Origin: an uncultured Planktomarina sp.
GTDB taxonomy: Bacteria; Pseudomonadota; Alphaproteobacteria; Rhodobacterales; Rhodobacteraceae
Length of the DNA: 45,202 nt
NCBI GenBank assembly: GCA_913047725.1
Contig: CAJWTH010000005.1
Span: 1 to 45,202 of the forward strand
Direction: 5' to 3'
In this document: piece by piece, positions 17,306-27,365 of the stretch
Layout of the letters: each line of letters starts with the position of its first letter
Numbering within the stretch: position 1 is the stretch's first letter
The notes under the pieces: generated by a model
Databases searched by the model: none
What the model was told of the DNA's origin: nothing
Seen by the model: the letters and a program-made list of their open reading frames with translations, nothing else
Made by a program: the position numbers and the translations under genes

Positions 17306-18349
17306 TCAAGTTTCAAGCCCATTACCTGGCACAGAGACATGAATTAGTTCTGATGGATTATTACCAATTTGTCGTTGAGATCTCGAAAAAATAAATAATT
17401 TCTCTTTCCACCAAGAAGCCGTTGACGGAGCCAAAATATCTTGGGGGAATTCATCCCTCCAATCTGATCTAAGTCGCAAACCTACATCCTCAAGACGCTC
17501 CATTATCCAGACAAAAGGAATGTTTGCCAAGGGCCTACTCATAGGAAATCCAGATATCTGTCCACCAATATCTCCATGGTTGCCTCGAAACCAACGTTGT
17601 TCCAAAACTCCTTGCCAATTTACTGGGGCGGTCCACAGAACTGGCTTGTAAGCCAAGCGAGTTTCATCAAGTGCCAAAGCGTGAAAGCCGTGATCAACGC
17701 TTTTGCTAATTTGATCATTATGAAACTGATGTTTTGAATTAAAAAAACGCCATATAAATGGCAAAGGGAGCCCGAGTGCTTTCACAGTATCCCACACTCC
17801 TATTGCTGTAATCTTGGCAGCGAGATGGCACTTTTCTTTTTGGAAAACCCGCGCCGCCTCGGATTGAGTACCGTTTTTGTAATAACGAAATGCATTAATT
17901 ACATTTCGTTCAGTCGCATGAACGCTCTTTAAAAGACCCATACTATCAATTATGCCCGCGAGAGACCTTACTGCAAAGGCTCCACGCGAATAACCAATTA
18001 ATATAATATTATCACCAATCTGATAACGGCTCGCTAACGCACCATAGGCTTTTTTTATTTGAAGGTTTATTCCATTACCCGTTATAATATTCCAGCAAGA
18101 TGAGAAAGCTTTACCACTTTGCAATTGAATTCCTGGAAAATAGTGCAGGACAGTATGTTTCACCATACTACCTTTTATTAACTTATATGCCTGGCCTGCA
18201 TTTGTCTCAAATCCTGGAAGCAAGGCGGACATTGTTCCATCTATTATAATAACATGTGTGAGCGGAAACCTGAAACCATCAGGCGAATTCTCAACAATTC
18301 GGTTACCGTTTTCCCGAAAATTTGAGATTATTTGATGCCATAATGACAT
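17306..18349 (-). CDS. DUF2235 (Tle1-like) alpha/beta hydrolase
   Basis: A 347-residue protein of the DUF2235 group, which includes T6SS phospholipase effectors of the Tle1 class. The nucleophile elbow is G119-Y-S121-R-G, then the GVWDTVKALG segment, the HALALDE region and a WFRGNHGDIGG motif that holds the likely acid/base residues. There is no signal peptide or membrane helix, and no T6SS, VgrG or immunity gene nearby, so a housekeeping lipid or ester hydrolase is at least as likely as an effector. ATG 18349 has AGGA about 9 bases upstream; that site overlaps the end of a 20-codon upstream ORF. Confidence 0.8.
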   Translation of the reverse strand: MSLWHQIISNFRENGNRIVENSPDGFRFPLTHVIIIDGTMSALLPGFETNAGQAYKLIKGSMVKHTVLHYFPGIQLQSGKAFSSCWNIITGNGINLQIKKAYGALASRYQIGDNIILIGYSRGAFAVRSLAGIIDSMGLLKSVHATERNVINAFRYYKNGTQSEAARVFQKEKCHLAAKITAIGVWDTVKALGLPLPFIWRFFNSKHQFHNDQISKSVDHGFHALALDETRLAYKPVLWTAPVNWQGVLEQRWFRGNHGDIGGQISGFPMSRPLANIPFVWIMERLEDVGLRLRSDWRDEFPQDILAPSTASWWKEKLFIFSRSQRQIGNNPSELIHVSVPGNGLET

Positions 18350-18355
18350 AAAAAT

Positions 18356-18418
18356 TTATCCTGCAGCCTGTGCGGGATCACGGCGTTCCAAAAATTGACG
18401 TCTACCAAACTTTTTCAT
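18356..18418 (-). CDS. Twenty-residue ORF upstream of DUF2235 (leader-peptide candidate)
   Basis: A 20-codon frame starting MKKFGRRQFLERR and ending in an Ala/Gly tail. A strong AGGAG site lies 8 bases before its ATG, and its stop is 6 bases before the DUF2235 start. Five Arg and two Lys in 20 residues make it strongly basic. The short length and close spacing suggest translational coupling or a leader peptide rather than a stand-alone protein. No family is recognised. Confidence 0.45.
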   Translation of the reverse strand: MKKFGRRQFLERRDPAQAAG

Positions 18419-18672
18419 TGGATTTACTCCTACTCATTGACGATATTATCAGTAGGCTAACACCTGTCCAGTAACTTGTGATGTATTTGACAGATGATAG
18501 CCTATTTTAAAAATTTGGCAGCCCAACGACGTTTCATAAAAATTCTAATTTAAAAAGCTCTGTTCAAAAAGCCTGTTTAACAATAATGATTGCGGAACAC
18601 TATCGCATTACGAAGACAATTGAGCCGAATGTTTTAATAGCTCGATTTAGAGACAAAGGTGATGGATTTAAA

Positions 18673-19266
18673 ATGGATCATGTTAAATTTCGAGCCATGA
18701 AAGATGGTGACAAAGAAGATTACGCCTTTTTAAACGAACATGAAATTGAATATACCAAAGGTACATCAAACAAGCTCTTAGGGGCACTCACAGAACTTGA
18801 TGAAGGCCTTTCTGGATACCAAATAACCCGATTAGGACATTCGCTTCAATCAGCAACACGTGCTGAGCGCGATGGAGCAGATACGGATTGGATTGTGTCT
18901 ACTTTGCTCCATGATATTGGAGATATTTTTGCGCCTTATAATCATGATGAGTACGCCGCCTCAATCCTGCGTCCGTTTGTAAGGGAACAATGCACCTGGG
19001 TCGTGGAAAAACATGCTGACTTTCAGATGGTTTACTACGGACGACATGTTGGGGCAGACCCAAACAAACGTGAGAAACATAGGGGTCACATTTTCTTTGA
19101 TGATTGTGTCACTTTTTGCGAACGTTGGGATCAAAGCAGCTTTGATCCAGAATATGACACATTGCCAATCAGCCATTTTACCGAGCGCGTCCATAAAGTC
19201 TTCGCCCGGAGACCTTACGACCCCACAGTCCTACGCCCTGGAGTTCGTGAACAGCTGGTAAGTTAA
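18673..19266 (+). CDS. HD-domain oxygenase-like protein (PhnZ/TmpB type)
   Basis: A 197-residue HD-domain protein. All six likely metal ligands of the PhnZ-type diiron oxygenases can be placed: H56, H80-D81 (LLHDIGD), H91, H114 and D153 (ERWDQ). Characterised relatives oxidise organophosphonates; TmpB makes glycine betaine from a hydroxylated trimethylammonio-ethylphosphonate, which would fit the methylamine-rich context but is inference. No second phosphonate gene is visible. ATG 18673 is preferred because the conserved part starts there; a start at 18586 would add a 29-residue segment unlike the family. Ordinary HD phosphohydrolase activity is the alternative. Confidence 0.7.
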   Translation: MDHVKFRAMKDGDKEDYAFLNEHEIEYTKGTSNKLLGALTELDEGLSGYQITRLGHSLQSATRAERDGADTDWIVSTLLHDIGDIFAPYNHDEYAASILRPFVREQCTWVVEKHADFQMVYYGRHVGADPNKREKHRGHIFFDDCVTFCERWDQSSFDPEYDTLPISHFTERVHKVFARRPYDPTVLRPGVREQLVS

Positions 19267-19484
19267 TCCAAATTCTGGGATCAAGACCTTTGGAAAACTA
19301 ATATCTCGACCACTCAGAACTTTGCTATACAATTAATAGGCAGCAGGCGGTTGGAGCAGGTTTTACTTTCTATTATCGCTTCTTCAAAAATTTGGCAGAA
19401 ATTATTGAATTCGTTTGAAACGAGGGGCTTTTCCTTGACCCGGTAAATAGGTACTCCAATGTAAATTAAAAAGGTATAAAAGAT

Positions 19485-22412
19485 ATGGCAATGAAAAAGT
19501 TCAATGCGGCAGAAGCGGAAAATCGCCTTTACAAAGCTTGGGAAAAAGCAGGCTGCTTTACCGCAGGAGCAAATTCAAAGCCAGGTGCTTCTAGCTACTG
19601 CATAATGATCCCACCACCAAATGTGACTGGCGTTTTGCACATGGGCCATGCGTTTAACAATACGTTGCAGGACATTCTTGTGCGTTGGCATAGAATGAGA
19701 GGTTTTGACACACTTTGGCAAGCTGGAACTGACCACGCAGGCATAGCAACACAAATGGTGGTGGAACGACAACTGGCTGAAACAAAACAGCCAGGCCGAG
19801 TGGAGTTGGGACGTGAAAAGTTCCTTGAAAAAGTTTGGTCTTGGAAAGAAGAGTCCGGTGGAAACATTGTTAACCAATTAAAACGTCTGGGCGCCTCCTG
19901 CGACTGGAGCCGAACAGCATTTACCATGGCTGGCGCCCATGGGGATACTCGAACCGGCCATGAAAATAGTCCAAACTTTCATGATGCAGTGATTAAAGTT
20001 TTTGTTGAAATGTTTAACAAAGGCTTGATCTATCGCGGCAAGCGCTTAGTCAATTGGGACCCACATTTTGAAACTGCTATTTCAGATCTCGAGGTTGAAA
20101 ACATCGAAGTGGCGGGTCACATGTGGCACTTTAAATATCCGCTCGCAGGTGGAGCAACGTACACTTACATTGAAAAAGATGAAAATGGGGCGACCACTCT
20201 AGAGGAAGAGCGTGATTACATTTCAATAGCAACCACACGTCCCGAAACCATGCTGGGTGATGGCGCTGTCGCCGTGCACCCAACAGATGAACGCTATGCT
20301 CCAATAGTGGGAATGCTCTGCGAAATACCTGTAGGTCCACAAACACAGCGCCGCTTAATTCCTATCATCACAGATGAATACCCAGACAAAGAATTTGGGT
20401 CGGGGGCAGTAAAAATTACCGGGGCTCATGATTTTAACGATTATCAAGTCGCTAAACGTAGTAACATTCCGATGTATAATCTTATGGATGTAAAAGCCAA
20501 CATGCGTGCGGACGGAAGGCCTTACTTTGAAGAAGCCACCAGCGCTCAGAAGATTGCCAATGGCGAAGAGAGCTTTGATGAGGCGAAAATTGCACTCATG
20601 AACCTGGTTCCTGAAGAGTATCGTGGCATGGACCGTTTTGAGGCACGCAAAAAAGTGGTAGCGGACATCACTGCTGAAGGTTTGGCGGTGATGGAAACCG
20701 TTTCTAGTATTGATGCAGACGGTAATGAATATTCTGAAAGTCACCCAAAAGTGGATAGTAAACCAATAATGCAGCCCTTTGGAGACCGCTCAAAGGTTGT
20801 GATCGAACCTATGCTCACTGACCAATGGTTCGTTGATACAAATAAGATTGTGACCCCGGCACTAAACGCAGTTCGTGACGGCAAAGTTAAGGTTTTACCA
20901 GAGTCAGAGAAAAAGGTTTATTACCACTGGCTTGAAAATATTGAACCTTGGTGTATCTCCCGCCAATTGTGGTGGGGCCACCAAATTCCAGTTTGGTTTG
21001 ACGAGGATGGTATACAATATTGTGCACCAACTCAGGCAGAGGCCCAACAAATGGCGGGGGCCCAGGTCAAACTAACTCGCGATCCGGATGTTCTCGACAC
21101 GTGGTTTTCATCTGGCCTTTGGCCAATAGGTACATTGGGCTGGACTGGCGACGTGAAGACTGACGCAACAAACGATATGCTGAAACGCTTTTTCCCTACC
21201 TCAGACCTAATTACTGGATCAGATATTTTATTTTTCTGGGTGGCACGCATGATGATGATGCAACTTGCGGTTGTAGATGAAATCCCATTCAAAACCATAT
21301 ATTTACATGGTCTTGTCCGTGACGCAAAAGGTAAAAAAATGAGTAAATCTACTGGCAATGTCGTAGATCCTTTAGAAATAATAGATGAATTTGGGGCTGA
21401 CGCGTTGCGATTTACTAATGCGTCAATGGCCTCCCTTGGTGGTGTTCTGAAACTAGACATGCAGCGTATTGCTGGTTACCGAAACTTTGGTACAAAGCTC
21501 TGGAATGCATGCTCTTTTGCAGAATTCAACCAGGCATTTGATAAACGCAGCGATTCACTTCCAAATCCAGAGTTAGCATTGAATAAATGGATAGTTGGTG
21601 AGGTGGGTCGTGTCCGAGTTGCGGTGGACACTGCACTAACGAGTTATAGATTTAACGATTCAGCTTCGGCTCTATATACCTTTATTTGGGGTAGTGTCTG
21701 TGACAGGTATTTAGAATTATCTAAACCAATTTTAAAAGGTGAGCATTCAAGTGGGCAAGCTGGTCGGTCAGAAACCCAGACAACTCTAGCCTGGGTGTTA
21801 GAGCAAAGTATGGTGTTACTACACCCTATTATGCCCTTCATCACGGAGGAACTTTGGGGACTTACCGCCCAACGCGATAAAATGCTCGTACATCAAAACT
21901 GGCCAGCATATGGCTTGGATCTGATCGATGATACCGCAACAAATGAGATCAGTTGGACCATTGCCTTGATAGATGCCATTCGATCAGCGCGTGCGCAAAT
22001 GAACGTCCCCGCAGGAGCAAAAGTTCCGTTGGTACAAGTTTCAAATAATATTTCTGGATCCTCAGCCTTAGCTGCGAACATGGCTCAAATCAAACAAATG
22101 GCACGAATTACCGAGGTCACAAAAGCAGAAAAAATGCCCAAAGGAGCAATTACCGTTTCGGCACCAGGCGCAACTTTTGGCCTGCCCTTGGCAAACATCA
22201 TAGACGTAGCAGCTGAGAAAGCCCGCTTGGAGAAAAACCTGGGTAAACTAGCCAAAGAATTGGGTGGATTGCGCGGCAGAATTAAAAATCCAAAATTTGC
22301 ATCTTCAGCACCTGCTGAAGTGTTGGCAGAAACACAAGCTAATCTAACAGCACGCGAGGAAGAAGAAGAAAAAATTCTGGAAGCATTGGCGCGATTGGCA
22401 GAGATTGTTTGA
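19485..22412 (+). CDS. valS: Valyl-tRNA synthetase
   Basis: A 975-residue class I synthetase that charges tRNA-Val. It has the HIGH element in [13 protein letters not shown] (about residues 44-56), the editing (CP1) domain with [10 protein letters not shown], the KMSKS element K618-M-S-K-S622, an anticodon-binding domain, and the C-terminal coiled-coil arm (residues about 905-970, rich in Lys, Glu and Leu) typical of ValRS. A possible promoter has TTGACC at 19435-19440 with a weak AATGTA -10 element 17 bases later. A HisC-like gene follows at 22454. Confidence 0.97.
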   Translation: MAMKKFNAAEAENRLYKAWEKAGCFTAGANSKPGASSYCIMIPPPNVTGVLHMGHAFNNTLQDILVRWHRMRGFDTLWQAGTDHAGIATQMVVERQLAETKQPGRVELGREKFLEKVWSWKEESGGNIVNQLKRLGASCDWSRTAFTMAGAHGDTRTGHENSPNFHDAVIKVFVEMFNKGLIYRGKRLVNWDPHFETAISDLEVENIEVAGHMWHFKYPLAGGATYTYIEKDENGATTLEEERDYISIATTRPETMLGDGAVAVHPTDERYAPIVGMLCEIPVGPQTQRRLIPIITDEYPDKEFGSGAVKITGAHDFNDYQVAKRSNIPMYNLMDVKANMRADGRPYFEEATSAQKIANGEESFDEAKIALMNLVPEEYRGMDRFEARKKVVADITAEGLAVMETVSSIDADGNEYSESHPKVDSKPIMQPFGDRSKVVIEPMLTDQWFVDTNKIVTPALNAVRDGKVKVLPESEKKVYYHWLENIEPWCISRQLWWGHQIPVWFDEDGIQYCAPTQAEAQQMAGAQVKLTRDPDVLDTWFSSGLWPIGTLGWTGDVKTDATNDMLKRFFPTSDLITGSDILFFWVARMMMMQLAVVDEIPFKTIYLHGLVRDAKGKKMSKSTGNVVDPLEIIDEFGADALRFTNASMASLGGVLKLDMQRIAGYRNFGTKLWNACSFAEFNQAFDKRSDSLPNPELALNKWIVGEVGRVRVAVDTALTSYRFNDSASALYTFIWGSVCDRYLELSKPILKGEHSSGQAGRSETQTTLAWVLEQSMVLLHPIMPFITEELWGLTAQRDKMLVHQNWPAYGLDLIDDTATNEISWTIALIDAIRSARAQMNVPAGAKVPLVQVSNNISGSSALAANMAQIKQMARITEVTKAEKMPKGAITVSAPGATFGLPLANIIDVAAEKARLEKNLGKLAKELGGLRGRIKNPKFASSAPAEVLAETQANLTAREEEEEKILEALARLAEIV

Positions 22413-22453
22413 GTTTTGGTCAACCTAAGAGCCAACACAAGTTAGGAAAGTTC

Positions 22454-23563
22454 ATGACAGAAATTGCGCTAACGGCACTAGCCGAAACTCTGCCATCCTC
22501 TGTACCCTTTGTTGGGCCAGAGGCCCAGGAAAGGGTAATGGGCCAAAAATTCAAAGCCCGTCTTGGAGCAAATGAAAGCGTCTTTGGTCCATCCCCACTT
22601 GCTATTGCAGCCATGAGAAAAGCCACCCCTGAAGTTTGGAAATATGGGGACCCGGAAAATTATGATCTTCGCGAAGCACTGGCTCAACATCATGGAATTG
22701 ATCCAAGCCATATAATTGTTGGAGAAGGAATAGATGGTCTTTTGGCCTATCTTGTTAGGTTATTAGTAGAACCTGGTGAACCAGTTGTTACGTCAGCCGG
22801 AGCTTACCCAACATTTAATTTTCACGTCACAGGCTTTGGTGGAAAACTGCATACTGTGCCATATGTGGATGATCACGAAGATCCAGAAAGTCTGATTGCC
22901 AAGGCAACCAAAGTTTCGGCTAAAATAATCTACTTTGCGAACCCAGATAATCCTATGGGCAGCTGGCACAGTGCGGATGTAGTAAATGGTTTGATAAACA
23001 ACTTACCCAAATCTACGTTGCTCGTATTAGACGAAGCCTATGTAGACCTTGCCCCTGCAGGAACTGCTCCCGCGTTACTTCCTGAGACACCAAATGTTAT
23101 TCGCATGCGAACTTTTTCGAAGGCCTATGGTATGGCCGGCGCGCGGGTTGGTTACGCTATTGGACCCAAAAAACTCATCGCTGCTTTTGATAAAGTGCGC
23201 AATCATTTTGGCATGTCACACATTTCTCAAGTGGGAGCCTTAGCTGCACTCTCAGATCAAAACTATTTTGAGAGAGTACTCAAGAACGTTCAAAAAAGCC
23301 GTCAACAGATAACAGAAATCGCTCGAGCCAACGGATTAAAAGCCCTGCATTCGGCCACAAATTTTGTCGCAATAGATTGTGGTCAAGATGGGAATTTTGC
23401 GCGCGCTTTATTGCAACGTCTTATTGCAGACCAGATTTTTGTCCGCATGCCCAATATCTCACCGTTGGATCGCTGTATTCGTGTATCATGTGGCGATGCC
23501 AGGGCAATGGAGGCTTTTGCAAATGCACTGCCTAAAGCATTAAAGGCGGTTCAAGCCACCTAA
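22454..23563 (+). CDS. HisC-like pyridoxal-phosphate aminotransferase
   Basis: A 369-residue fold-type I aminotransferase of the histidinol-phosphate/aromatic aminotransferase group. The PLP lysine is K223 in FSKAYGMAGARVGY; the Asn of FANPDNPMG and the Asp of LVLDEAYVD contact the cofactor, and the substrate-binding Arg lies in IRVSCG near the end. Histidine pathway neighbours are absent, so it may serve another amino acid. ATG 22454 is chosen because AGGA sits 8 bases upstream; an earlier in-frame start would overlap valS. The gene ends on the base before the convergent class V aminotransferase stop. Confidence 0.85.
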   Translation: MTEIALTALAETLPSSVPFVGPEAQERVMGQKFKARLGANESVFGPSPLAIAAMRKATPEVWKYGDPENYDLREALAQHHGIDPSHIIVGEGIDGLLAYLVRLLVEPGEPVVTSAGAYPTFNFHVTGFGGKLHTVPYVDDHEDPESLIAKATKVSAKIIYFANPDNPMGSWHSADVVNGLINNLPKSTLLVLDEAYVDLAPAGTAPALLPETPNVIRMRTFSKAYGMAGARVGYAIGPKKLIAAFDKVRNHFGMSHISQVGALAALSDQNYFERVLKNVQKSRQQITEIARANGLKALHSATNFVAIDCGQDGNFARALLQRLIADQIFVRMPNISPLDRCIRVSCGDARAMEAFANALPKALKAVQAT

Positions 23564-24763
23564 CTAGTCGACGTTGGCTAGAACTTGAGCAGCTGCATCC
23601 AATCCGCCTGATCCATACGGGATGCCCAAAGCAATTAATCCAGCTTGGACAGAGCCTAGCGTGCCCATAATCATCTGGGCATTAACATGTCCCATATGTC
23701 CAATTCGAAAAAAACCTTCTGCCTTTGGGTCCTTTTCCGTATTCATACCAAGACCAATCCCAAGAGTAAGACCAGCTTCCTTTTCTGTCCACTTGCGCAG
23801 CTGCATTCCTCGTGGAGCTCCAATTGATAACGCTGTAACCGCTCTACTTCGTGAATTTTTGTCAGATACATTGAGTTCTAACGGCCCAGCTCGCGCCCAA
23901 GCCTCGCAAGAGGCCCAAACCGCTTTTGCTAAAACCTCATGTCGCAACCAAACATGAGGAAGTCCTTCTTCAAGTATCATATCCAGAGCCTCTCGCAGAC
24001 CAAACAGATGTTGAGTTGGTGCAGTTCCACAAAAATATTCATAAAAAAGGTTAGGATTAATACGGGGATTCCAATCCCAATAAGAACTCACACGCTCCAT
24101 TTTTTTGCGAGCATTAGCGGCACGATCTGAGAAATATACGAAGGATAAAGCAGGAGGGGTCATCAATCCCTTCTGACAGGCCGAGACCATAATATCGACA
24201 TCCCAATCATCCATTAAAAACTTATCAGACCCAAGGCTTGCAATACAATCCACCATTAAAAGCGCATCGTGGCCTGTGTCAGAAATCACTTTACTTAACG
24301 CCCCTATATCATTTCGTATAGAGGTTGACGTATCCACGTGGACCGCCATTATCGCCTTAATTCGGCCACCTTTGTCAGCCCGCAAGTGACTGCGAACTGC
24401 TTCAAAATCAATTGTGCTATCAGTTCCAAAATCTAAGGTTTCGACATGCACCCCCAAATTTTCAGCCATCCCTCCCCAACCAATACAAAATCGACCAGTT
24501 GCTAGAACTAGAACAGTATCGTCAGGCGAAAGAACATTGGAAATAGCGGCTTCCCAGGCGCCATGTCCATTTGCAATATAGATTGCTACGTTACCTTTTG
24601 TCTGTGCAACATGCTTCAAATCGGGAATTAGGCTATGCGTTAGCTCTATCAAATCACCATCATATATATTTGGACAGGGCTGGTTCATAGCTTGAAGTAC
24701 CCTGTCCGGTATTACAGACGGACCAGGAATTGCTAGGTATTGACGGCCTTGAGAAAGTGACAT
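23564..24763 (-). CDS. Class V aminotransferase (serine/alanine-glyoxylate type)
   Basis: A 399-residue PLP enzyme of the alanine/serine-glyoxylate aminotransferase family. The N-terminus carries the PGPS motif (IPGPSVIPDRVLQAM), the PLP-binding Asp is in LLMVDCIAS, and the Schiff-base lysine is K198 in SACQKGL. Such enzymes detoxify or use glyoxylate with an amino-acid donor; the exact donor is unknown. ATG 24763 is preferred (AGG upstream) over an in-frame TTG at 24772. It is divergent from the ABC exporter and meets the HisC-like gene tail to tail with no gap. Confidence 0.85.
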   Translation of the reverse strand: MSLSQGRQYLAIPGPSVIPDRVLQAMNQPCPNIYDGDLIELTHSLIPDLKHVAQTKGNVAIYIANGHGAWEAAISNVLSPDDTVLVLATGRFCIGWGGMAENLGVHVETLDFGTDSTIDFEAVRSHLRADKGGRIKAIMAVHVDTSTSIRNDIGALSKVISDTGHDALLMVDCIASLGSDKFLMDDWDVDIMVSACQKGLMTPPALSFVYFSDRAANARKKMERVSSYWDWNPRINPNLFYEYFCGTAPTQHLFGLREALDMILEEGLPHVWLRHEVLAKAVWASCEAWARAGPLELNVSDKNSRSRAVTALSIGAPRGMQLRKWTEKEAGLTLGIGLGMNTEKDPKAEGFFRIGHMGHVNAQMIMGTLGSVQAGLIALGIPYGSGGLDAAAQVLANVD

Positions 24764-24790
24764 GATAGACAACCTAAAATTAATAATTCA

Positions 24791-24819
24791 CCGATATTCA
24801 TCGTTTGGGTTCACGTCAA
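24791..24819 (-). promoter_or_regulatory. Candidate sigma-70-type promoter for the class V aminotransferase
   Basis: On the minus strand TTGACG and TATCGG are separated by exactly 17 bases, 28 bases before the ATG. The -35 is close to consensus and the -10 is moderate. Confidence 0.35.
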
Positions 24820-24869
24820 CCAAGTAGCCCTCTCTTGCGGGAAGGCCAACAAAATACTAACACAAAATT

Positions 24870-26636
24870 ATGATTAAAGATAAAATAGACTCTAATCTCA
24901 TAAATCAACGGCACCTATTTGGATGGCTTTGGAATAGCTACCTGCGCAAGCATGGTTGGTTGTTAGCGCTAGTGATCATTTTGATGGCAGTTGAAGGTAG
25001 CATGATTGGCGGATTGGCTTGGATGATGCAGCCTTTGTTTGACAACGTATTTGTAGGCGGCAGCTATACGCAACTATGGGGCGTCGCCGCTATTGTTTTG
25101 AGCCTGTTTTTGGCGCGAGGAATCCTTTCAGTTAGTCATCGAGTTATGATGACAAAAATTGCCAGATATTCTGTTGCCGATTTGCAAAATGACCTTTTAA
25201 ATCATCTTCTACGGCTAGATATGGACTTTTATTCTCGAAACGCACCTGGCTACCTGATCGAGCGAGTGCAAGGTGATGTACAGTCTGTAGCACAGACCTG
25301 GGGGTTAGTGGTACGTGGCGGAGCACGTGATTTAATCGGACTTATCTCTTTATTGGTGGTGATGTTATCAATCGACTGGTTATGGACTATTTTTGCTTTT
25401 CTAGGCGCTCCACTTCTTCTAATACCATCTTTGATTGCACATCGGTATACACGCAAACAAGCATCTAAGGCTAGGGACGTAGCCGCCAATATGGCAGCCC
25501 GTTTGGATGAAGCTTTTCACGGAATTGCAACAATTAAACTTAACGGTTTAGAAAAGTATTATTCAGGTCGATACCGCAAGCTTACCAAAAAACAAATTAG
25601 TGTAGAGTTGAAAACCCTATTCGGAACCTCTGTCCTTCCGTCATTAGTGGACATTATGAGCGGCATTGGGTTTGCGGGGGTGATTTTATATGGCGGTTAT
25701 GAAATCATAAGTGGAGCAAAGACTGTCGGCCAATTTATGGCTTTTTTTAGTGCACTTGGGTTGGCCTTTGAACCTTTGCGTCGTCTCGCTGGGATATCTG
25801 GTCTTGTTAATGCAGCGGGAGTATCTGTTCACCGAATGTATTCTATTTTAGACCAAAAGCCGCAGCTTATGGGACCAAAACATCCAACTAAATTTTCTGC
25901 AAGAGGTGACATAAAGTTTAAAAATGTAAACTTAAACTTTGGTCATATGAATATTCTAAGTAATGTCTCATTTACCGCTCCTAGCGGAAAGACTACGGCA
26001 TTAGTGGGTGCGTCAGGAGCGGGAAAGACTACAGTATTCAACTCGCTGACCCGTCTCTACGCACATCAGACAGGCGAGATCACTATTTCTGGTGTCAGTA
26101 ATACAGACGTTGATCCAACTGCACTGCGTGCTGAAATCTCTGTCGTGTCTCAGGATACTCTCTTATTCGACGAAACACTATATGAAAACATAACCGTGGG
26201 TCACGAGAATGTAGATCCACAAGTATTACAAGACGTCATCAAAGCAGCGCACATTGCCGACTTTTTACCAACGCTGCCCCTAGGTCTAGATACGCCGGTT
26301 GGACCTCGTGGGTCTAATCTTTCTGGCGGTCAACGCCAACGCGTTGCGATTGCAAGGGCATTACTACGCGACAGTCCAATTTTACTGCTGGACGAAGCTA
26401 CTTCGGCGTTGGATTCAAAGTCTGAAGCCTTAGTTCAAAAGGCTCTGGAGCGACTGAGTAAAAACCGTACAACTTTGGTAATCGCCCATAGAATGTCCAC
26501 AGTTAAGGCTGCAGATCAAATTTTGGTCATGGAAAAAGGCAAAATTATAGAAGGTGGAACGCATAAGGAGCTTCACAGTTCAGGTGGCTACTATGCAGAC
26601 TTATGCCGTCTTCAGTTTGGATCTTCAGAGGGATGA
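24870..26636 (+). CDS. ABC transporter, fused permease and ATPase (MsbA-like)
   Basis: A 588-residue half-transporter. The N-terminal region (to about residue 320) has six membrane helices. The ATPase follows with Walker A GASGAGKTT (about 380-388), signature LSGGQRQR (about 484), Walker B ILLLDEATSALD and the H-loop VIAHRMST. MsbA-type exporters flip lipid A or other lipids; the substrate is not readable. It is divergent from the class V aminotransferase and its 3' end overlaps the convergent glycosyltransferase by 25 bases. Confidence 0.9.
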   Translation: MIKDKIDSNLINQRHLFGWLWNSYLRKHGWLLALVIILMAVEGSMIGGLAWMMQPLFDNVFVGGSYTQLWGVAAIVLSLFLARGILSVSHRVMMTKIARYSVADLQNDLLNHLLRLDMDFYSRNAPGYLIERVQGDVQSVAQTWGLVVRGGARDLIGLISLLVVMLSIDWLWTIFAFLGAPLLLIPSLIAHRYTRKQASKARDVAANMAARLDEAFHGIATIKLNGLEKYYSGRYRKLTKKQISVELKTLFGTSVLPSLVDIMSGIGFAGVILYGGYEIISGAKTVGQFMAFFSALGLAFEPLRRLAGISGLVNAAGVSVHRMYSILDQKPQLMGPKHPTKFSARGDIKFKNVNLNFGHMNILSNVSFTAPSGKTTALVGASGAGKTTVFNSLTRLYAHQTGEITISGVSNTDVDPTALRAEISVVSQDTLLFDETLYENITVGHENVDPQVLQDVIKAAHIADFLPTLPLGLDTPVGPRGSNLSGGQRQRVAIARALLRDSPILLLDEATSALDSKSEALVQKALERLSKNRTTLVIAHRMSTVKAADQILVMEKGKIIEGGTHKELHSSGGYYADLCRLQFGSSEG

Positions 26637-27304
26637 TAATAGGCCTTAGCCAGAACGTCAGGCTCTGCACCCAAAAAATATCGAACAAGTAAGATCAAGT
26701 TTTTAATACTCCGATTAATCCATCCCTGTCTTTGGTACTTTTCCGAACTTGTAAAAGCTCTGCAGCGTATCCGCCTTACCCGAGCCTTGAGAGCAAGCAC
26801 CAGAGCTACATCTTCCATTAAGCGCTGGTCTGGATATCCACCAGCCACGTCATATATCTCCCGACTTAGAAAAAGTACCTGGTCACCAAAAGGAAGTCGT
26901 AGAAAATCTGTACGTATATTAGCCCAAAATGCGACTAAACACGGCGCGACTCCAGAGGAATTAAAAGCTAATGAAAAACAAAAAGGGCCATCTGAAAGCG
27001 AGTTTTGTAACTCAGATGCCCAGCCTGACTCCAAAATAGTATCCGAGTGGACTATAAGCAGAAAATCTCCACAAGCTGTAGCTACCCCTCGGCGTAATTG
27101 ACCCCCACGCGAAGTTCCCCCCACAACAAATTTAGCACCCCAATTAAAAGATATGTTTTGTGTGCCATCCGTTGATCCACCATCTGAAATTATAACTTCT
27201 CGGATCAAACCAGAATCCACTCCCTCCATGAGTGACCACAGGGTCCTCGGCAACTGAAGCTCAGAATTGAAAGTAGGTATAACTACTGAAATGGGTGCAG
27301 ACAT
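26612..27304 (-). CDS. Glycosyltransferase family 2 (TIGR04283-type)
   Basis: A 230-residue GT2-fold protein. The nucleotide-sugar site begins with VVIPTFNS and DGGSTDGT; the metal-binding acidic motif is in VHSDT; the SRGGQLRRG element is typical of the TIGR04283 group of stand-alone glycosyltransferases. A hydrophobic segment near the C-terminus may touch the membrane. Substrate is unknown. Its last 25 bases overlap the ABC exporter tail, and the ygfZ gene diverges from it about 60 bases away. Confidence 0.8.
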   Translation of the reverse strand: MSAPISVVIPTFNSELQLPRTLWSLMEGVDSGLIREVIISDGGSTDGTQNISFNWGAKFVVGGTSRGGQLRRGVATACGDFLLIVHSDTILESGWASELQNSLSDGPFCFSLAFNSSGVAPCLVAFWANIRTDFLRLPFGDQVLFLSREIYDVAGGYPDQRLMEDVALVLALKARVRRIRCRAFTSSEKYQRQGWINRSIKNLILLVRYFLGAEPDVLAKAYYHPSEDPN

Positions 27305-27365
27305 AAAGGCTCTGGTGCTTAGTTCAAAACCTATTATACCTTAAAAAAAATCCTAGGAATAGCCC

